A stretch of DNA of 64,000 bases, taken from the NCBI GenBank assembly GCA_024278935.1, contig JAJRSF010000014.1:1-64000 (forward strand), given 5' to 3'. The position numbers and the translations under genes were made by a program. Below the pieces are notes generated by a model. The model was not told the DNA's origin. It was given only the letters and a program-made list of their open reading frames with translations, and did not search any database. The first letter of the stretch is position 1, and each line of letters opens with the position of its first letter. Below, one piece after another: positions 1-9,291 of this stretch. Source of the stretch: Candidatus Zixiibacteriota bacterium. Lineage in GTDB: Bacteria; Zixibacteria; MSB-5A5; GN15; FEB-12.

Positions 1-1495
1 CCATATATGCTGAATCACCAAAATTCGTCACAATATTGCCAAAATTATCAGCAGGAATTTGCCAATAGAACCAATCGGTGTATGGGTCATTGTCAGCACC
101 AGAGGCAGAATGTTCACATCCGTTTGGACCGCAATTATCATGTATAAAAGAACCGTAAGACGACAAATTAAAAGTTGAATCACCATCACCAAAAATCCAG
201 GGAATCAATCGTAACTCTTCTGCCGGGTTGTCTCGGTTTATTCTCCAAAGTTCAAATGGTACCCAGTACGCAAGATTGTCGGTAAATGCATTTACAGCAT
301 ACCCACCACCAACACCCGGGTTATCGTTTGAACCGGTGAACCGTATTTCCCAATCATATCCTTCAAATCGAGCCAATCTATCTGGGTCTACTCTAAAAGT
401 TCTGTCATAAAATGTTAGGTATGACCCTCGATTACCACCACCACTAGTACCGCCATTATCACCTGTATGGATTCCCCATGCCCCTTGACCGACTTGTTGT
501 TCCCATGATGGGTTTTCATCATTGGGAGTTGGAAAACCTTGAAAAGCAAATGCCCCCGATTCAGGTGGGTCTAATACTCCGGCACCATTTGCAATTGCTT
601 CAAAAAAGAGAGTTCTATCTCGACCAAAACTAAAAGTAAGCTGAAATCCTTCAATAATATCTGATGTGTCCGAAGTTTGGTTATCAAACAAAGTGTCGCC
701 CGAAGTTGTATTTATAAGTGTCCAATAATCGGGAGTAGTATCATTATAGTTGAGGATCACCATATACTCATCACCGGTAATTTGACTGGTATCAACAACC
801 TCTCCTTGTACTGTACCTTCTGATAAAATTGTCAGAAAATCTGTATAAATTACAGTATCAACACCAATTTCATATTGTGCATATGTCGTCTGATGAATCT
901 CAATTCCAAGTGGATTAGAATTTAAATTGGTATGTTGAGCAGTGTCGGCATCATTAAAGACAGACCAAAGCATCTGATGACCTTTCAACAGGGGGTTGCC
1001 AAGAGAATCAACTGGAGCACCTTGGTCAACTGGCCAATTTGTGTAATCTTCGTTTGGGTTATCAGCTAAAGAATCAAAATATAATTTATAAACTTTAAAC
1101 TCAGGTCTATCTGTTTGAAAAGTACCATTGAGCATTGGACCGGGTACATACTCAGAAGAATATTCAGAGATAGAAACATGAATAGAATCATTTATCTTAC
1201 CACCCAGCCATATCCCGGCAGCATAGAGTGGAGAGCTGACATTAAGACGATTTTCTAAATCGTACATATTCCCAAATGGATAAAAAGTCCCGTAATCATA
1301 TCCAATTACACTGCCTAAATCACGTCCAAAATTTCCATGATTGGTGACAAACATTAGTATCTTATTGGCATTGATAAAAGTTTCATTATCAACTGACAAT
1401 GACATGTTTGAATGCTGTTGAGATTGTTTTGAATCAGGCGGTAAAGCAAAAGCGGTGAGAGAACAAATTAGTAAAACAAATAATATTTTTTTCAT
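1..1495 (-). CDS. Secreted surface protein, 3' end cut by window edge
   Basis: This open frame is absent from the ORF track because its stop lies outside the window. Reverse translation from the ATG at 1495 runs open for about 498 codons. It begins with a signal peptide (MKKILFVLLICSLTAFA) and is preceded by a GGGAAGG ribosome-binding site 5 bases upstream. The mature part is rich in Asp, Asn, Thr, Tyr and Gly, with motifs such as FVTNHGNFG and YAAGIWLGGKI. The second resembles the GGLIWVGAIVGND region of the large dockerin protein at 44105, so the two may share an N-terminal module. No enzymatic domain is recognised. I infer a cell-surface or exported structural protein of the FCB type; the C-terminus, where a sorting or dockerin module would sit, is missing. 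Confidence 0.85.
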   Translation of the reverse strand, partial: MKKILFVLLICSLTAFALPPDSKQSQQHSNMSLSVDNETFINANKILMFVTNHGNFGRDLGSVIGYDYGTFYPFGNMYDLENRLNVSSPLYAAGIWLGGKINDSIHVSISEYSSEYVPGPMLNGTFQTDRPEFKVYKLYFDSLADNPNEDYTNWPVDQGAPVDSLGNPLLKGHQMLWSVFNDADTAQHTNLNSNPLGIEIHQTTYAQYEIGVDTVIYTDFLTILSEGTVQGEVVDTSQITGDEYMVILNYNDTTPDYWTLINTTSGDTLFDNQTSDTSDIIEGFQLTFSFGRDRTLFFEAIANGAGVLDPPESGAFAFQGFPTPNDENPSWEQQVGQGAWGIHTGDNGGTSGGGNRGSYLTFYDRTFRVDPDRLARFEGYDWEIRFTGSNDNPGVGGGYAVNAFTDNLAYWVPFELWRINRDNPAEELRLIPWIFGDGDSTFNLSSYGSFIHDNCGPNGCEHSASGADNDPYTDWFYWQIPADNFGNIVTNFGDSAYM

Positions 1496-1519
1496 ATATA
1501 CCTTCCCATTTATATAATA

Positions 1520-1548
1520 AATATGTATAAAATACATAGTTTTGTCAA
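1520..1548 (-). promoter_or_regulatory. Sigma-70-like promoter of the edge gene
   Basis: On the minus strand a perfect -35 TTGACA (1543-1548) is followed after 17 bases by CATATT (1520-1525). It lies 25 bases upstream of the start of the truncated secreted protein. The same TTGACA-17 bp layout recurs at other genes in the window. Confidence 0.5.
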
Positions 1549-1558
1549 TGATATAAAA

Positions 1559-1588
1559 AAAGCGTGTACTAGCTTAAGTACACGCTTT
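1559..1588 (-). terminator. Rho-independent terminator after nfu
   Basis: A perfect 12-bp stem (AAAGCGTGTACT / AGTACACGCTTT) with a 6-base loop is followed on the minus strand by a run of T. It lies just past the stop of the Nfu gene and ends the mrp-nfu unit. Confidence 0.9.
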
Positions 1589-1609
1589 GAAAATCTGGTT
1601 TATTACTGA

Positions 1610-2203
1610 CTATTGATAGTACGGATTCAACCCCGAAGCATGATCGGTCGCATCGAGCACTTCAGTAATTTCTGGAATCAACTGTTGAATTGATTTTGCG
1701 ATACCTTGTTTCAAAGTAACGTTTGCCGATGAACAACCTTGGCAACCACCACCTAAACGGACAAACACTTTCGTATCTTCAACATATGCAAGTTCTACAA
1801 AACCACCATGTGATGCTATCTGCGGATTGATTTCGTCTTTAAAAAGTTTTTCAATTTTAACCCGAATATCTTTTTCCGACGGTTTCATCGTTTCGGCTCT
1901 GTCGGAAATAAGTGTCACGCCGGAATTGATAGTATCCCGAATTGCGATTCCGATTTGCTTGCCTAATTCTGGCCATGGAGCTGTAGAATTTTTCGCAATC
2001 GTTAGCGTATTGTCTGAGACTAACACTTGACCGATTCCATCTATCGCAAAAAGAGCTTCCAAGAGAGGAGAGCCTTTCGCCATATCTTTGGTGCGACAGT
2101 TACAGCTTTTGTCGACAAAAAGAGGATGGTCGACAATAAATTTACAAACCTGCGGATCCAAAGTAGGCTCACCGGTTATATTGATTTTTTTTTCTTCATT
2201 CAT
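1610..2203 (-). CDS. Nfu-type iron-sulfur cluster carrier protein
   Basis: 197 residues. The N-terminal half (about 1-95, with DPQVCKF) matches the Nfu N-terminal scaffold domain. The C-terminal half (about 110-190) is the NifU-like domain with the cluster-binding pair in GGCQGCSS (Cys154 and Cys157). Proteins of this family hold a 4Fe-4S cluster between two subunits and pass it to client apoproteins. The gene lies 17 bases downstream of the Mrp-family ATPase gene on the same strand, so the two are probably cotranscribed as an Fe-S assembly and delivery unit. A strong terminator follows it. Family assignment is firm; the exact clients are unknown. Confidence 0.9.
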   Translation of the reverse strand: MNEEKKINITGEPTLDPQVCKFIVDHPLFVDKSCNCRTKDMAKGSPLLEALFAIDGIGQVLVSDNTLTIAKNSTAPWPELGKQIGIAIRDTINSGVTLISDRAETMKPSEKDIRVKIEKLFKDEINPQIASHGGFVELAYVEDTKVFVRLGGGCQGCSSANVTLKQGIAKSIQQLIPEITEVLDATDHASGLNPYYQ

Positions 2204-2220
2204 TTTTAAATCCTTTTGTT

Positions 2221-3372
2221 CTATAGAGAGAACGAATCTTCTTTTTTCTCACCAACACATGTTGCACATTCACAAAGTGTCCGTAAATTTTCATATATAT
2301 AAATTCCAGTATTATGACCATCGGAAAATCCGATAGACAAACCATATCGACCAACTTTATTTAATGTAGTAACTTTAATATCAAGAGGAACTGTCCGTTC
2401 ATCCAAAATTTTCTTACCGGTATCTTCATCAACACAGGCAGCACAAGGGCATTGTAAACGTAAGTTGTATGGTGTATACATAGCCTCATGTTTGTCCGGC
2501 CATACGATTGCAAGCTTGCCATCTTTGGCAGTATCAATAGTAGTAGGTTCGACTGCTAAAATATTAGCTAGGTTTTCATCTATAGATTTTTTGAAATTGT
2601 CAGACAATGCAAGCAATGCTTTGGCAGCAGGAGTATCAGTGCTGTTGACCAAAACAGGAGTGCCGTTGTCACCGGCCATCATAATTTCAGGGTCAAGCGG
2701 GAGAGAACCGAGAAACGGAATGTCCATACTTTCAGACATTGCTTTTCCACCACCACCTTTGAATACTTCGGTAAGCTCACCACAATGGTTACAGGTAAAG
2801 CCGCTCATATTTTCAATAATCCCAACAATAGGAACCTTGACTTGTTCAAACATCTTCAAACCTTTTTTGGCAATCCCCAAAGCAACTTGCTGAGGTGTTG
2901 TCACAATAACCGCACCGGTTAATGATGCCTGCTGGGCAAGTGTCAACTGTACATCGCCGGTTCCGGGAGGCAGATCAATCAGAAGGTAATCAAGTTCGCC
3001 CCACATAACAGAGTTGATAAATTGTTGAATCATTTTCATAGCCATCGGAGCCCGCCAAATGACAGGTGTATCTTCGCCGACTAAAAGTCCCATCGAAATA
3101 AAATCAACGCCATGATTACTCATTGGTTTGAGCATATCATTGACAACTTCCGGCTGTCCCTTTTTTGCTCCGAGCATACCGGGTTGCGATGGGCCGTAAA
3201 TATCAGCATCCATCAGTCCGACTTTATGACCTGCCTTGGCAAGTGCAACTGCGAGGTTAGCAGAGACTGTTGATTTTCCTACACCGCCTTTGCCTGAAGC
3301 AACGGCGATAATGTTTTTGATACCCGAAAGACCGGGTTTGACTGGTTTATCAAAGAATGACTTGTTTGACAT
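2221..3372 (-). CDS. mrp: Mrp/ApbC-family P-loop ATPase fused to a DUF971 domain
   Basis: 383 residues. The N-terminal ~260 residues are an Mrp/NBP35-type ATPase with the deviant Walker [11 protein letters not shown] (residues 26-35), the DLPPGTGD segment and a CxxC pair (Cys194, Cys197) expected to bridge a 4Fe-4S cluster at a dimer interface. From about residue 275 a second domain resembles DUF971 (GBBH-like N-terminal), with WPDKHEAMY and clustered cysteines. Known role: Fe-S cluster scaffold or carrier. The fusion with DUF971 occurs in other bacteria and fits Fe-S biology. The gene precedes nfu by 17 bases. The ATG at 3372 has a GGAC sequence upstream; no better start is visible. Confidence 0.93.
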   Translation of the reverse strand: MSNKSFFDKPVKPGLSGIKNIIAVASGKGGVGKSTVSANLAVALAKAGHKVGLMDADIYGPSQPGMLGAKKGQPEVVNDMLKPMSNHGVDFISMGLLVGEDTPVIWRAPMAMKMIQQFINSVMWGELDYLLIDLPPGTGDVQLTLAQQASLTGAVIVTTPQQVALGIAKKGLKMFEQVKVPIVGIIENMSGFTCNHCGELTEVFKGGGGKAMSESMDIPFLGSLPLDPEIMMAGDNGTPVLVNSTDTPAAKALLALSDNFKKSIDENLANILAVEPTTIDTAKDGKLAIVWPDKHEAMYTPYNLRLQCPCAACVDEDTGKKILDERTVPLDIKVTTLNKVGRYGLSIGFSDGHNTGIYIYENLRTLCECATCVGEKKEDSFSL

Positions 3373-3543
3373 TAAAGTCTGTCCTTATATTTTTAAAACG
3401 CTCATATCTCTTATTTCAGGATTGAAAAAAATCAATTCCTGCTATCTAACTTGTAACATGTATACGATAATTTTGTTCATTTCAAAGTGAATTTTTTTGC
3501 GATAATAGGTTAATTTTGCCTATCTTGTTGACCTAAGTCAACA

Positions 3544-4671
3544 CTAACTTGAAATCTGTTTAAAAAGCCGAAGAAAGTTTCCGCCGAGTATCTTCTGAAT
3601 ATCAGATTCTAAATAATTTCGTCTCTGAAGTTCTTTGGTGACTAGTGGCATTTTTGAAATATCTTCAAGCCCAACTGGTGTCTCAAGTATTCCGTCGAAA
3701 TCAGAACCAAGGGCAATATGATCTGCCCCGATAAGATTTTTAATATAGTCGATATGATCACAGATCGTTTCAATAGTCACCGCATAAGGTTCGACCACTT
3801 TTTTCCATCGGTCATAAAATGGTTTAAATTTCTGCAGAGTTATCTGATAGTTCTCTTCGTTTGTCTCCGATGAATAGGGAAGATTAGCTTTTTTATATTC
3901 GTCAGCATTTTCTTTCAAAAATTGCATAGCCGCATCGCAATATTGGTTTGATAAAAATATCGGACAAAAATTCATCCCGACAACTCCGCCATTGTCGGCT
4001 AATTTCTTAAGCTGTTCGTCATTAAGATTCCGATCATGCGAACAGAGTGCATGGGCGTTGGAATGCGATGCAATAATCGGCTGCGATGTATGCTGCATGA
4101 CATCGTTGAATGCTTTGACAGAAATATGTGAGACGTCGATAATCATGTGCAGCTCGTTCATCTTTTTGATAACATCAATACCAAAATTTGTCAACCCAAA
4201 CCGCTCCGCCATCTCATCGCTTGAGCTTGAACACCAATCATGGGACTTGGCATGGGTCAGAGTCATATACATAATATCGTTTGTTGCAAAATGTTCTAAG
4301 TTGTCAAGAGAACTTTCAATCGCCATACCATTTTCAATTGCCGCTAAAACAGCAATTTTATTATCATCAAAAGCTTTCTGAATTTCAGCATAAGAACAGC
4401 ATAATTTGATTTCATCTCTGTCATGAAAACTACTTTTTAAAGTAGCCAGTAGACTGTCGGTATATATGAAGCGTTCATCTTCGGGGATTGCTGAATCTAA
4501 AAAGAGTGCAAAAATCTGAAGGTTCACTCCGCCGTCTCTCATACGAGGGACATCAATATGATAATTCTCATTCCGTTTAAAAAAATCATAGCCACGTTTT
4601 ATCTGATGTATCGAATCGCAGTGTAAGTCGGCAACGATTGTTTCATGATGTAATTTTTTATAATCTGTCAT
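3544..4671 (-). CDS. Membrane dipeptidase (peptidase family M19)
   Basis: 375 residues, the usual length for renal-dipeptidase-like zinc peptidases. Metal ligands are visible in order: HCD near residue 17 (ADLHCDS), the bridging Glu in AAIENG, the His in DVSHIS, the His pair region ASHSNAHALCSHDRNL, and a C-terminal Asp in ALGSDFDG. There is no signal peptide, so the enzyme is probably cytoplasmic. It would hydrolyse dipeptides, possibly with D-residues. It is followed 29 bases downstream on the same strand by no further gene of its operon; upstream lie the ntrC/ntrY-like genes, whose end is 29 bases away, so cotranscription with them is possible. Confidence 0.92.
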   Translation of the reverse strand: MTDYKKLHHETIVADLHCDSIHQIKRGYDFFKRNENYHIDVPRMRDGGVNLQIFALFLDSAIPEDERFIYTDSLLATLKSSFHDRDEIKLCCSYAEIQKAFDDNKIAVLAAIENGMAIESSLDNLEHFATNDIMYMTLTHAKSHDWCSSSSDEMAERFGLTNFGIDVIKKMNELHMIIDVSHISVKAFNDVMQHTSQPIIASHSNAHALCSHDRNLNDEQLKKLADNGGVVGMNFCPIFLSNQYCDAAMQFLKENADEYKKANLPYSSETNEENYQITLQKFKPFYDRWKKVVEPYAVTIETICDHIDYIKNLIGADHIALGSDFDGILETPVGLEDISKMPLVTKELQRRNYLESDIQKILGGNFLRLFKQISS

Positions 4672-4700
4672 CAGTTATCTCTTCCTAAAATAGTTTGCTC

Positions 4701-6020
4701 TTATTCTATCCCAAGTTTTTTCATTTTTTTATATAAGTGTGACCGTTCCAACCCAAGCTCTTTGGCAGCTTTTGAAATATTTCCATCATGACGACTAATA
4801 GATGCTTCTATCTGCTGTCTCTCAAATGTAAGTACGGCATCTTTTAAATTGGTCGTCTGCACTTTCGGAACATACGGCAGAATCTCGGCGATGTCATCTC
4901 TACTTATATTTTCATTATCACAATATATATTTATCCGTTCAATCAGATTTTTTAACTCTCGAATATTTCCGGGGTAATCAAATGCTTCCAGATAAAGTTT
5001 TGCCTCGGCGGAAAGTTTTTTAACTGCCGACTTTGTCTCGTGAGCAAAGTACTGTAAAAAATAATTAGCCAGTAAAATTATATCGCTCTTGCGTTCCCGA
5101 AGCGGAGGTATCTCAAACTTGACAACATTCAGACGGTACAACAAATCCTCGCGAAATTTATTCTCAGCTACTAACTTGAGAAGGTCTTTATTCGATGCTG
5201 CCATTATATTACAAGTAATCATCTGCTCTTTATCAGACCCAACCGAAATAATAGTTTTCGTTTCTATTACTCGCAAAATTTTCGCCTGAGCCTCAAGGGG
5301 CATCTCGCTGATTTCATCTAAGAAAATCGTTCCTTTATCAGCCTCTAAAAATTTACCTTTGCGAGCTTTTGATGCTCCCGTAAAAGCACCAACAGTATGA
5401 CCAAACAGTTCCGACTCGACCAACTCCGATGGAAGAGCTGCGCAGTTGACCGCTACAAAAGTACCATCGGCATACTGGCTATGTGAGTGTATCATATGGG
5501 CGACAAGTTCTTTCCCGGTTCCATTTTCACCGGCGATTAAAAAACGTGTCGTTCGAGGTGCTGCTTTGGCAATATCTTGTTTAAGCTTTTGTATGTTTTG
5601 TGACTCACCTATAAAAGAACCATAGACGATTGTCTTTAGTCGTTTGTTCTCTGTGATGAGGTTCTCTTTTTGCAAAGCATTTTCAATTGTAATCAAAACT
5701 CGGTCAAGCGATAACGGTTTTTCTATAAAATCATAAGCACCTATTTTTATTGAATTAATAGCTGTGGTAATATCGGCATGCCCGGAAATCATAACTATCA
5801 TCTGGTTTGGGTTCTCTTGGAGTAACTCGGTAAGAAGATTTATACCGTTGCCGTCAGGGAGCATAACATCGAGAAATATCAAATCAAAACCGGCGTTAGC
5901 AAATTTTTTCCCCTGTGTTATATTTTCAACCGTTACACATTCGTGCGAACGACGTTCCAAGGCTGACTTTAGCGATGAGCGGATCTGCTCTTCATCATCA
6001 ATTATTAATACTCGTGCCAT
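4701..6020 (-). CDS. NtrC-family sigma-54-dependent response regulator
   Basis: 439 residues in the classic three-part layout. The receiver domain (1-115) has phospho-acceptor Asp51 in FLDVMLPDG. The AAA+ domain (about 135-370) has Walker A GENGTGK near 164-170, the sigma-54 contact loop GAFTGA (211-216) and Walker B TIFLDE. The C-terminal Fis-type helix-turn-helix (about 405-437) ends in SHLYKKMKKLGI. The start follows directly after the stop of the histidine kinase gene with no gap, so they are translationally linked. Possible targets inside the window are the sigma-54-like promoters before 7921 and 40950 (inference). Confidence 0.95.
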   Translation of the reverse strand: MARVLIIDDEEQIRSSLKSALERRSHECVTVENITQGKKFANAGFDLIFLDVMLPDGNGINLLTELLQENPNQMIVMISGHADITTAINSIKIGAYDFIEKPLSLDRVLITIENALQKENLITENKRLKTIVYGSFIGESQNIQKLKQDIAKAAPRTTRFLIAGENGTGKELVAHMIHSHSQYADGTFVAVNCAALPSELVESELFGHTVGAFTGASKARKGKFLEADKGTIFLDEISEMPLEAQAKILRVIETKTIISVGSDKEQMITCNIMAASNKDLLKLVAENKFREDLLYRLNVVKFEIPPLRERKSDIILLANYFLQYFAHETKSAVKKLSAEAKLYLEAFDYPGNIRELKNLIERINIYCDNENISRDDIAEILPYVPKVQTTNLKDAVLTFERQQIEASISRHDGNISKAAKELGLERSHLYKKMKKLGIE

Positions 6021-7619
6021 TTATACTGTCGGTAAAGTTATGACAACTTCACCGCCTCCATCTTTTCTGTTTTGTAAAATCATCGTTCCATTATGGTCTA
6101 ATATAATTCGATGACAAATTATTAAGCCTAACCCACTGCCATTTTCTTTGGTTGTTTCAAACGGCATAAATGAATTTTTTAGTTTTGCTTCGGAGAACCC
6201 TGTACCATTATCAGAAATAAGTATCTGCAATCTATTCCCTATCTCTCTGATAGAAACAGATACAATTGCATTCTCTTTTGATTCAAACCCATTTTTTATC
6301 AGGTTTATAAAAAGTTGTCTAAATGTATCGTTATCAAGTTGCACAATTATGTTTTTTATATCAGACTTAATTTGCAATTTCTGATTTCTAATATCGTTGG
6401 CGTATAGCTCTTGTAACTCTTGCATGAAAGTATCAAAATTTGTTTTCTGTAGCTCCGATTGTTTCATGCGAGCAAACGATACAAACTCATCCAAGAGCAA
6501 CGTCATTCGTTTAACTTCTTTTTTTATTGTCGATGTTGTCTCGTCGAGGGTCTTGTCAAAGTTTGGAAGTTTTTCATAATACGATGAACGCAGGTCATCG
6601 GCAGCAATCGAAATAGGCGAGAGTGGGTTTTTTATTTCATGAGCTAGTTTCCGACCAACAGTTTCCCATGCCGCAATTTTTTCAACAGTGCTTAGCTTTG
6701 TTTGTGTTATTTTTAATTTTAATACCATCTCAGAAAACGAATCAGCAAGCTCGGAGAATTCATTTTTTTCATATGCCATAACGGTCGTGTCAAAATTCCC
6801 ACCTGCTACATCGGCGAATGCAAACTGCAGATTCTCAATTTCCTTTTTAGTTTTACCCGTTAAGTATAACCCGACTAAAATCGCCAGAACCATCATACAT
6901 ATAGTTACGATAGTTATGATTTCAGAAACAGTCGTGAAAAATTGTCCGCTGTCATCTGTTGAAAAATGCAGACGAATAGTGATGTTGTCTCTTTGTGAAG
7001 AGAGTAATACTGTTTCAAAGCTATCATCAATTAGCTCTTCTTGCTTTAAATTTTCTAAAGAATCAAATTGAATCGTTACCGATGCATCCGATATGTTTTC
7101 GATTAAGTAGACTAGCGAATAATCGACATACTGCCCGGCATACAAATAGAATGTTGAATCTATCGGAACGACATATGTAAGAGCGGCGTGGTCACCCTGC
7201 AGGTCGGTTTCTTTGGTAAGCAGATTTCTGTTCTGTAAATTTTTAATATCAACAATCCGGTTTTTACTCTCTACTAATTTTCCAAACGAATAAAGCGAAT
7301 TTCCGTCGCTATCAGTTATATGTAAAAAACGAAAGCGATACTTGTCAAAAATTTCAGAACGTTTTTCTAAGTTCTTCTTTTTTGATCTCAGAATTTTGAG
7401 GAAGACAGAATCTTTTGAAAGCTCCTGAACGTTATATCGAACCCGTCCTTGTTCGGACAAAATAAACGCTTCCGCTTTCTCAACTGATTGCTCTACTTTT
7501 TCTCGCTGCTCAATCTCAATCGAACTCTCAGTTGAAAATTTCAGAATCGAGAGAATAATAATCGGAGGAAGTACAGCGATGACAATCAATAGCATTCTCA
7601 ATTTAGATGTATAGCTCAT
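6021..7619 (-). CDS. NtrY-like membrane sensor histidine kinase
   Basis: 532 residues. Membrane segments at about 8-26 and 233-254 flank a ~205-residue extracytoplasmic sensor region. A HAMP linker, a HisKA domain with phospho-acceptor His327 in AHEIKNPLSPI, and a HATPase_c domain (ISDNGTGF, ENGSGLGL) follow. The kinase should autophosphorylate and pass phosphate to the adjacent NtrC-type regulator, encoded immediately downstream. The sensed signal is unknown; the sensor region shows no recognisable PAS or Cache motif by eye. The gene is divergent from the propeller lipoprotein at 7921. Confidence 0.93.
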   Translation of the reverse strand: MSYTSKLRMLLIVIAVLPPIIILSILKFSTESSIEIEQREKVEQSVEKAEAFILSEQGRVRYNVQELSKDSVFLKILRSKKKNLEKRSEIFDKYRFRFLHITDSDGNSLYSFGKLVESKNRIVDIKNLQNRNLLTKETDLQGDHAALTYVVPIDSTFYLYAGQYVDYSLVYLIENISDASVTIQFDSLENLKQEELIDDSFETVLLSSQRDNITIRLHFSTDDSGQFFTTVSEIITIVTICMMVLAILVGLYLTGKTKKEIENLQFAFADVAGGNFDTTVMAYEKNEFSELADSFSEMVLKLKITQTKLSTVEKIAAWETVGRKLAHEIKNPLSPISIAADDLRSSYYEKLPNFDKTLDETTSTIKKEVKRMTLLLDEFVSFARMKQSELQKTNFDTFMQELQELYANDIRNQKLQIKSDIKNIIVQLDNDTFRQLFINLIKNGFESKENAIVSVSIREIGNRLQILISDNGTGFSEAKLKNSFMPFETTKENGSGLGLIICHRIILDHNGTMILQNRKDGGGEVVITLPTV

Positions 7620-7772
7620 ACATTTCTTTCCATATAATTTCTACTCTTTATACAAACGTACTTTAAATCAGATTCAAATAAAAGGATAAAATGACACACT
7701 TCTGATGATTTGCTTAAAAACGTCATAACTTGTTCATATACAATAGAATAGTAGAGAAATACTATCTCGGCT

Positions 7773-7790
7773 TGTGTCTAAACGGACACA
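7773..7790. promoter_or_regulatory. Dyad TGTGTC-N6-GACACA, candidate enhancer-binding site
   Basis: A perfect inverted repeat with 6-bp arms and a 6-bp spacer lies about 80 bases upstream of the sigma-54-like element and in the gap next to the kinase/NtrC-type genes. Position and form fit an upstream activating site for an enhancer-binding regulator. This is inference only. Confidence 0.35.
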
Positions 7791-7854
7791 CTATTTGCTT
7801 TATTAGACCTACCCTGAAATTGCAACCCTTTACCAGACAACGCATAACAGCGTT

Positions 7855-7870
7855 TGGCATCTCCTTTGAT
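7855..7870 (+). promoter_or_regulatory. Sigma-54-like -24/-12 element
   Basis: TGGCA followed by TTGAT keeps the required 10 bases between the GG and the second dinucleotide. The -12 GC is replaced by GA, so the match is imperfect. It sits about 50 bases before the ATG of the propeller lipoprotein, a distance like that of the better site at 40884. Confidence 0.35.
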
Positions 7871-7920
7871 ATAACAAAGGTCAGAACTTAAAAAAACCTC
7901 AAATCATTAAGGAGTATCTC

Positions 7921-8991
7921 ATGAAAAAACAAAACACACTTTTAATCGCATCGCTCACCATTCTCATATTTGCCTTTGGTGTTGTCGGATGTTCAAACGA
8001 CGAAACAAAAGACGATAGCAACCATGTTATCGCCGAAGTTCTCGACTCAGTCAAAGAAACAATTTCAGAAGAAATCGCTAACGCTGTTGTTGGTGAAATT
8101 ACAACAGAAGCAGCCGATTCTGATGAACTCGCTGTTGAGCCACTATCAGCAGAAAACATTCAAAGCTTCAGTGAAGTAATGCTGCACAATCAAAAACTGT
8201 ACGCCGTTGGTGAAAACGCTCTCTATGTCTATGACTATAAAAGTAAAACAGAAAAGAAATATGCTGTCGAGGGAGAACTCAACGCAGTAGTATTTTTCGA
8301 TGGTGCTATCTACGCCGGGGGAGATGAGCTTTACAAATTAAACGACACAACGTTAGAATTTGTCGACAACGAATACGACGGAACTATCACTACCCTATAC
8401 AATTACGGCTACCAGCTTATGGTAGGAACCTCCGACGGGTTGTACCGTAGAGGAATTTTTGGTAAAGATAAACTAATGGATAATATCACGGTTTCAGCGA
8501 TCACAGAAGATAACTCCGGTTTGTGGATTGGCTCAATGGGTGAGGGACTGTATCGCTGGGACGGTGAAAATTTTCAAAAACGTTTCTTAAGAAGAGACAC
8601 ATCATTGTTTGATTTTGTCAATGCTATCGACTTCAAGCATGACCATCTCTATTTAGGATGCGATAATGGCATGTATGTGTACGATGGTGGCAAATGGACA
8701 ACCCTTACAACCGATGATGGGCTCCCGTCAAACAACGTTCGAACTATCGATGCCTCAGATTGGACAGTCTATGTCGGTACTGACAAAGGTGTTGTCGGCT
8801 ACTTTGAAAAAGAGCTTTCTCCGGTCAATTTACTAGATGAAAAACTCGTAAATGATCTCCAAGTTCGAGGTCGAAAATTGCTCGCTGCCCCAGAATATGA
8901 TGGAATTATTGAGAAAAATGGTAATTCACTCAAAACTATAATTCAGCCGTTTATCCTCGATAATTTACAAATACTCTCATTAATCATGTAA
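7921..8991 (+). CDS. Lipoprotein with two-component-regulator-like beta-propeller repeats
   Basis: 356 residues. A lipoprotein signal ends in GVVGC (Cys24), followed by an acidic linker. From about residue 80 onward there are repeats of the propeller type found in sensor regions of hybrid two-component systems (SGLWIGSMGEGLYRWDG, HLYLGCDNGMYVYDG, TVYVGTDKGVVGY). No kinase domain follows, so this is a free-standing periplasmic or outer-membrane lipoprotein. A ligand-sensing role is inferred. It has a good Shine-Dalgarno (TAAGGAG), a sigma-54-like promoter and a terminator after it, so it is monocistronic. The neighbouring NtrY/NtrC-type genes run divergently and may regulate it. Confidence 0.82.
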   Translation: MKKQNTLLIASLTILIFAFGVVGCSNDETKDDSNHVIAEVLDSVKETISEEIANAVVGEITTEAADSDELAVEPLSAENIQSFSEVMLHNQKLYAVGENALYVYDYKSKTEKKYAVEGELNAVVFFDGAIYAGGDELYKLNDTTLEFVDNEYDGTITTLYNYGYQLMVGTSDGLYRRGIFGKDKLMDNITVSAITEDNSGLWIGSMGEGLYRWDGENFQKRFLRRDTSLFDFVNAIDFKHDHLYLGCDNGMYVYDGGKWTTLTTDDGLPSNNVRTIDASDWTVYVGTDKGVVGYFEKELSPVNLLDEKLVNDLQVRGRKLLAAPEYDGIIEKNGNSLKTIIQPFILDNLQILSLIM

Positions 8992-9048
8992 TACGGGCTA
9001 TTATAGCTAGTTTTAGGCTATTTTTGAAGAGATTATATCAGCAAAAAC

Positions 9049-9073
9049 CTCCCGATTAATTCGGGAGTTTTTT
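9049..9073 (+). terminator. Terminator after the propeller lipoprotein
   Basis: Stem CTCCCGA/TCGGGAG with a 5-base loop, followed by six T. It is 58 bases past the stop codon at 8991. Confidence 0.85.
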
Positions 9074-9075
9074 AA

Positions 9076-9096
9076 ATTAATAGCTTGCCTATTAAT
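9076..9096. repeat. Small hairpin in the csp leader region
   Basis: ATTAATAG and CTATTAAT are separated by 5 bases. It lies in the 218 bases between the preceding terminator and the cold-shock gene; a role in that leader is possible but unproven. The rest of the gap is plain AT-rich sequence. Confidence 0.4.
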
Positions 9097-9291
9097 CAGA
9101 ATGTATTACTTTTATCTACACGAAACAATAATTTTTAATTTAGAGTACAAATTTTTTGAGATTTAAAAACAACATAATAACTTTAACACAATCAACAAAT
9201 AATCACCCCGACAGAATTGTATTAAATAAGTACAAAAATAGATTTGTCTGTTTTTGCGCTCTGTCATGGAATTATTTAGAGGAGATTTAAC

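Larger units (their letters stand above)
7620..7920. other. Intergenic region between ntrY-like kinase and propeller lipoprotein
   Basis: This 301-base divergent region holds a perfect 6+6 dyad (TGTGTC/GACACA, 7773-7790), a sigma-54-like element at 7855-7870, a small hairpin CCTTTG/CAAAGG at 7863-7880, and a Shine-Dalgarno TAAGGAG before 7921. No ORF is supported. Confidence 0.6.
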
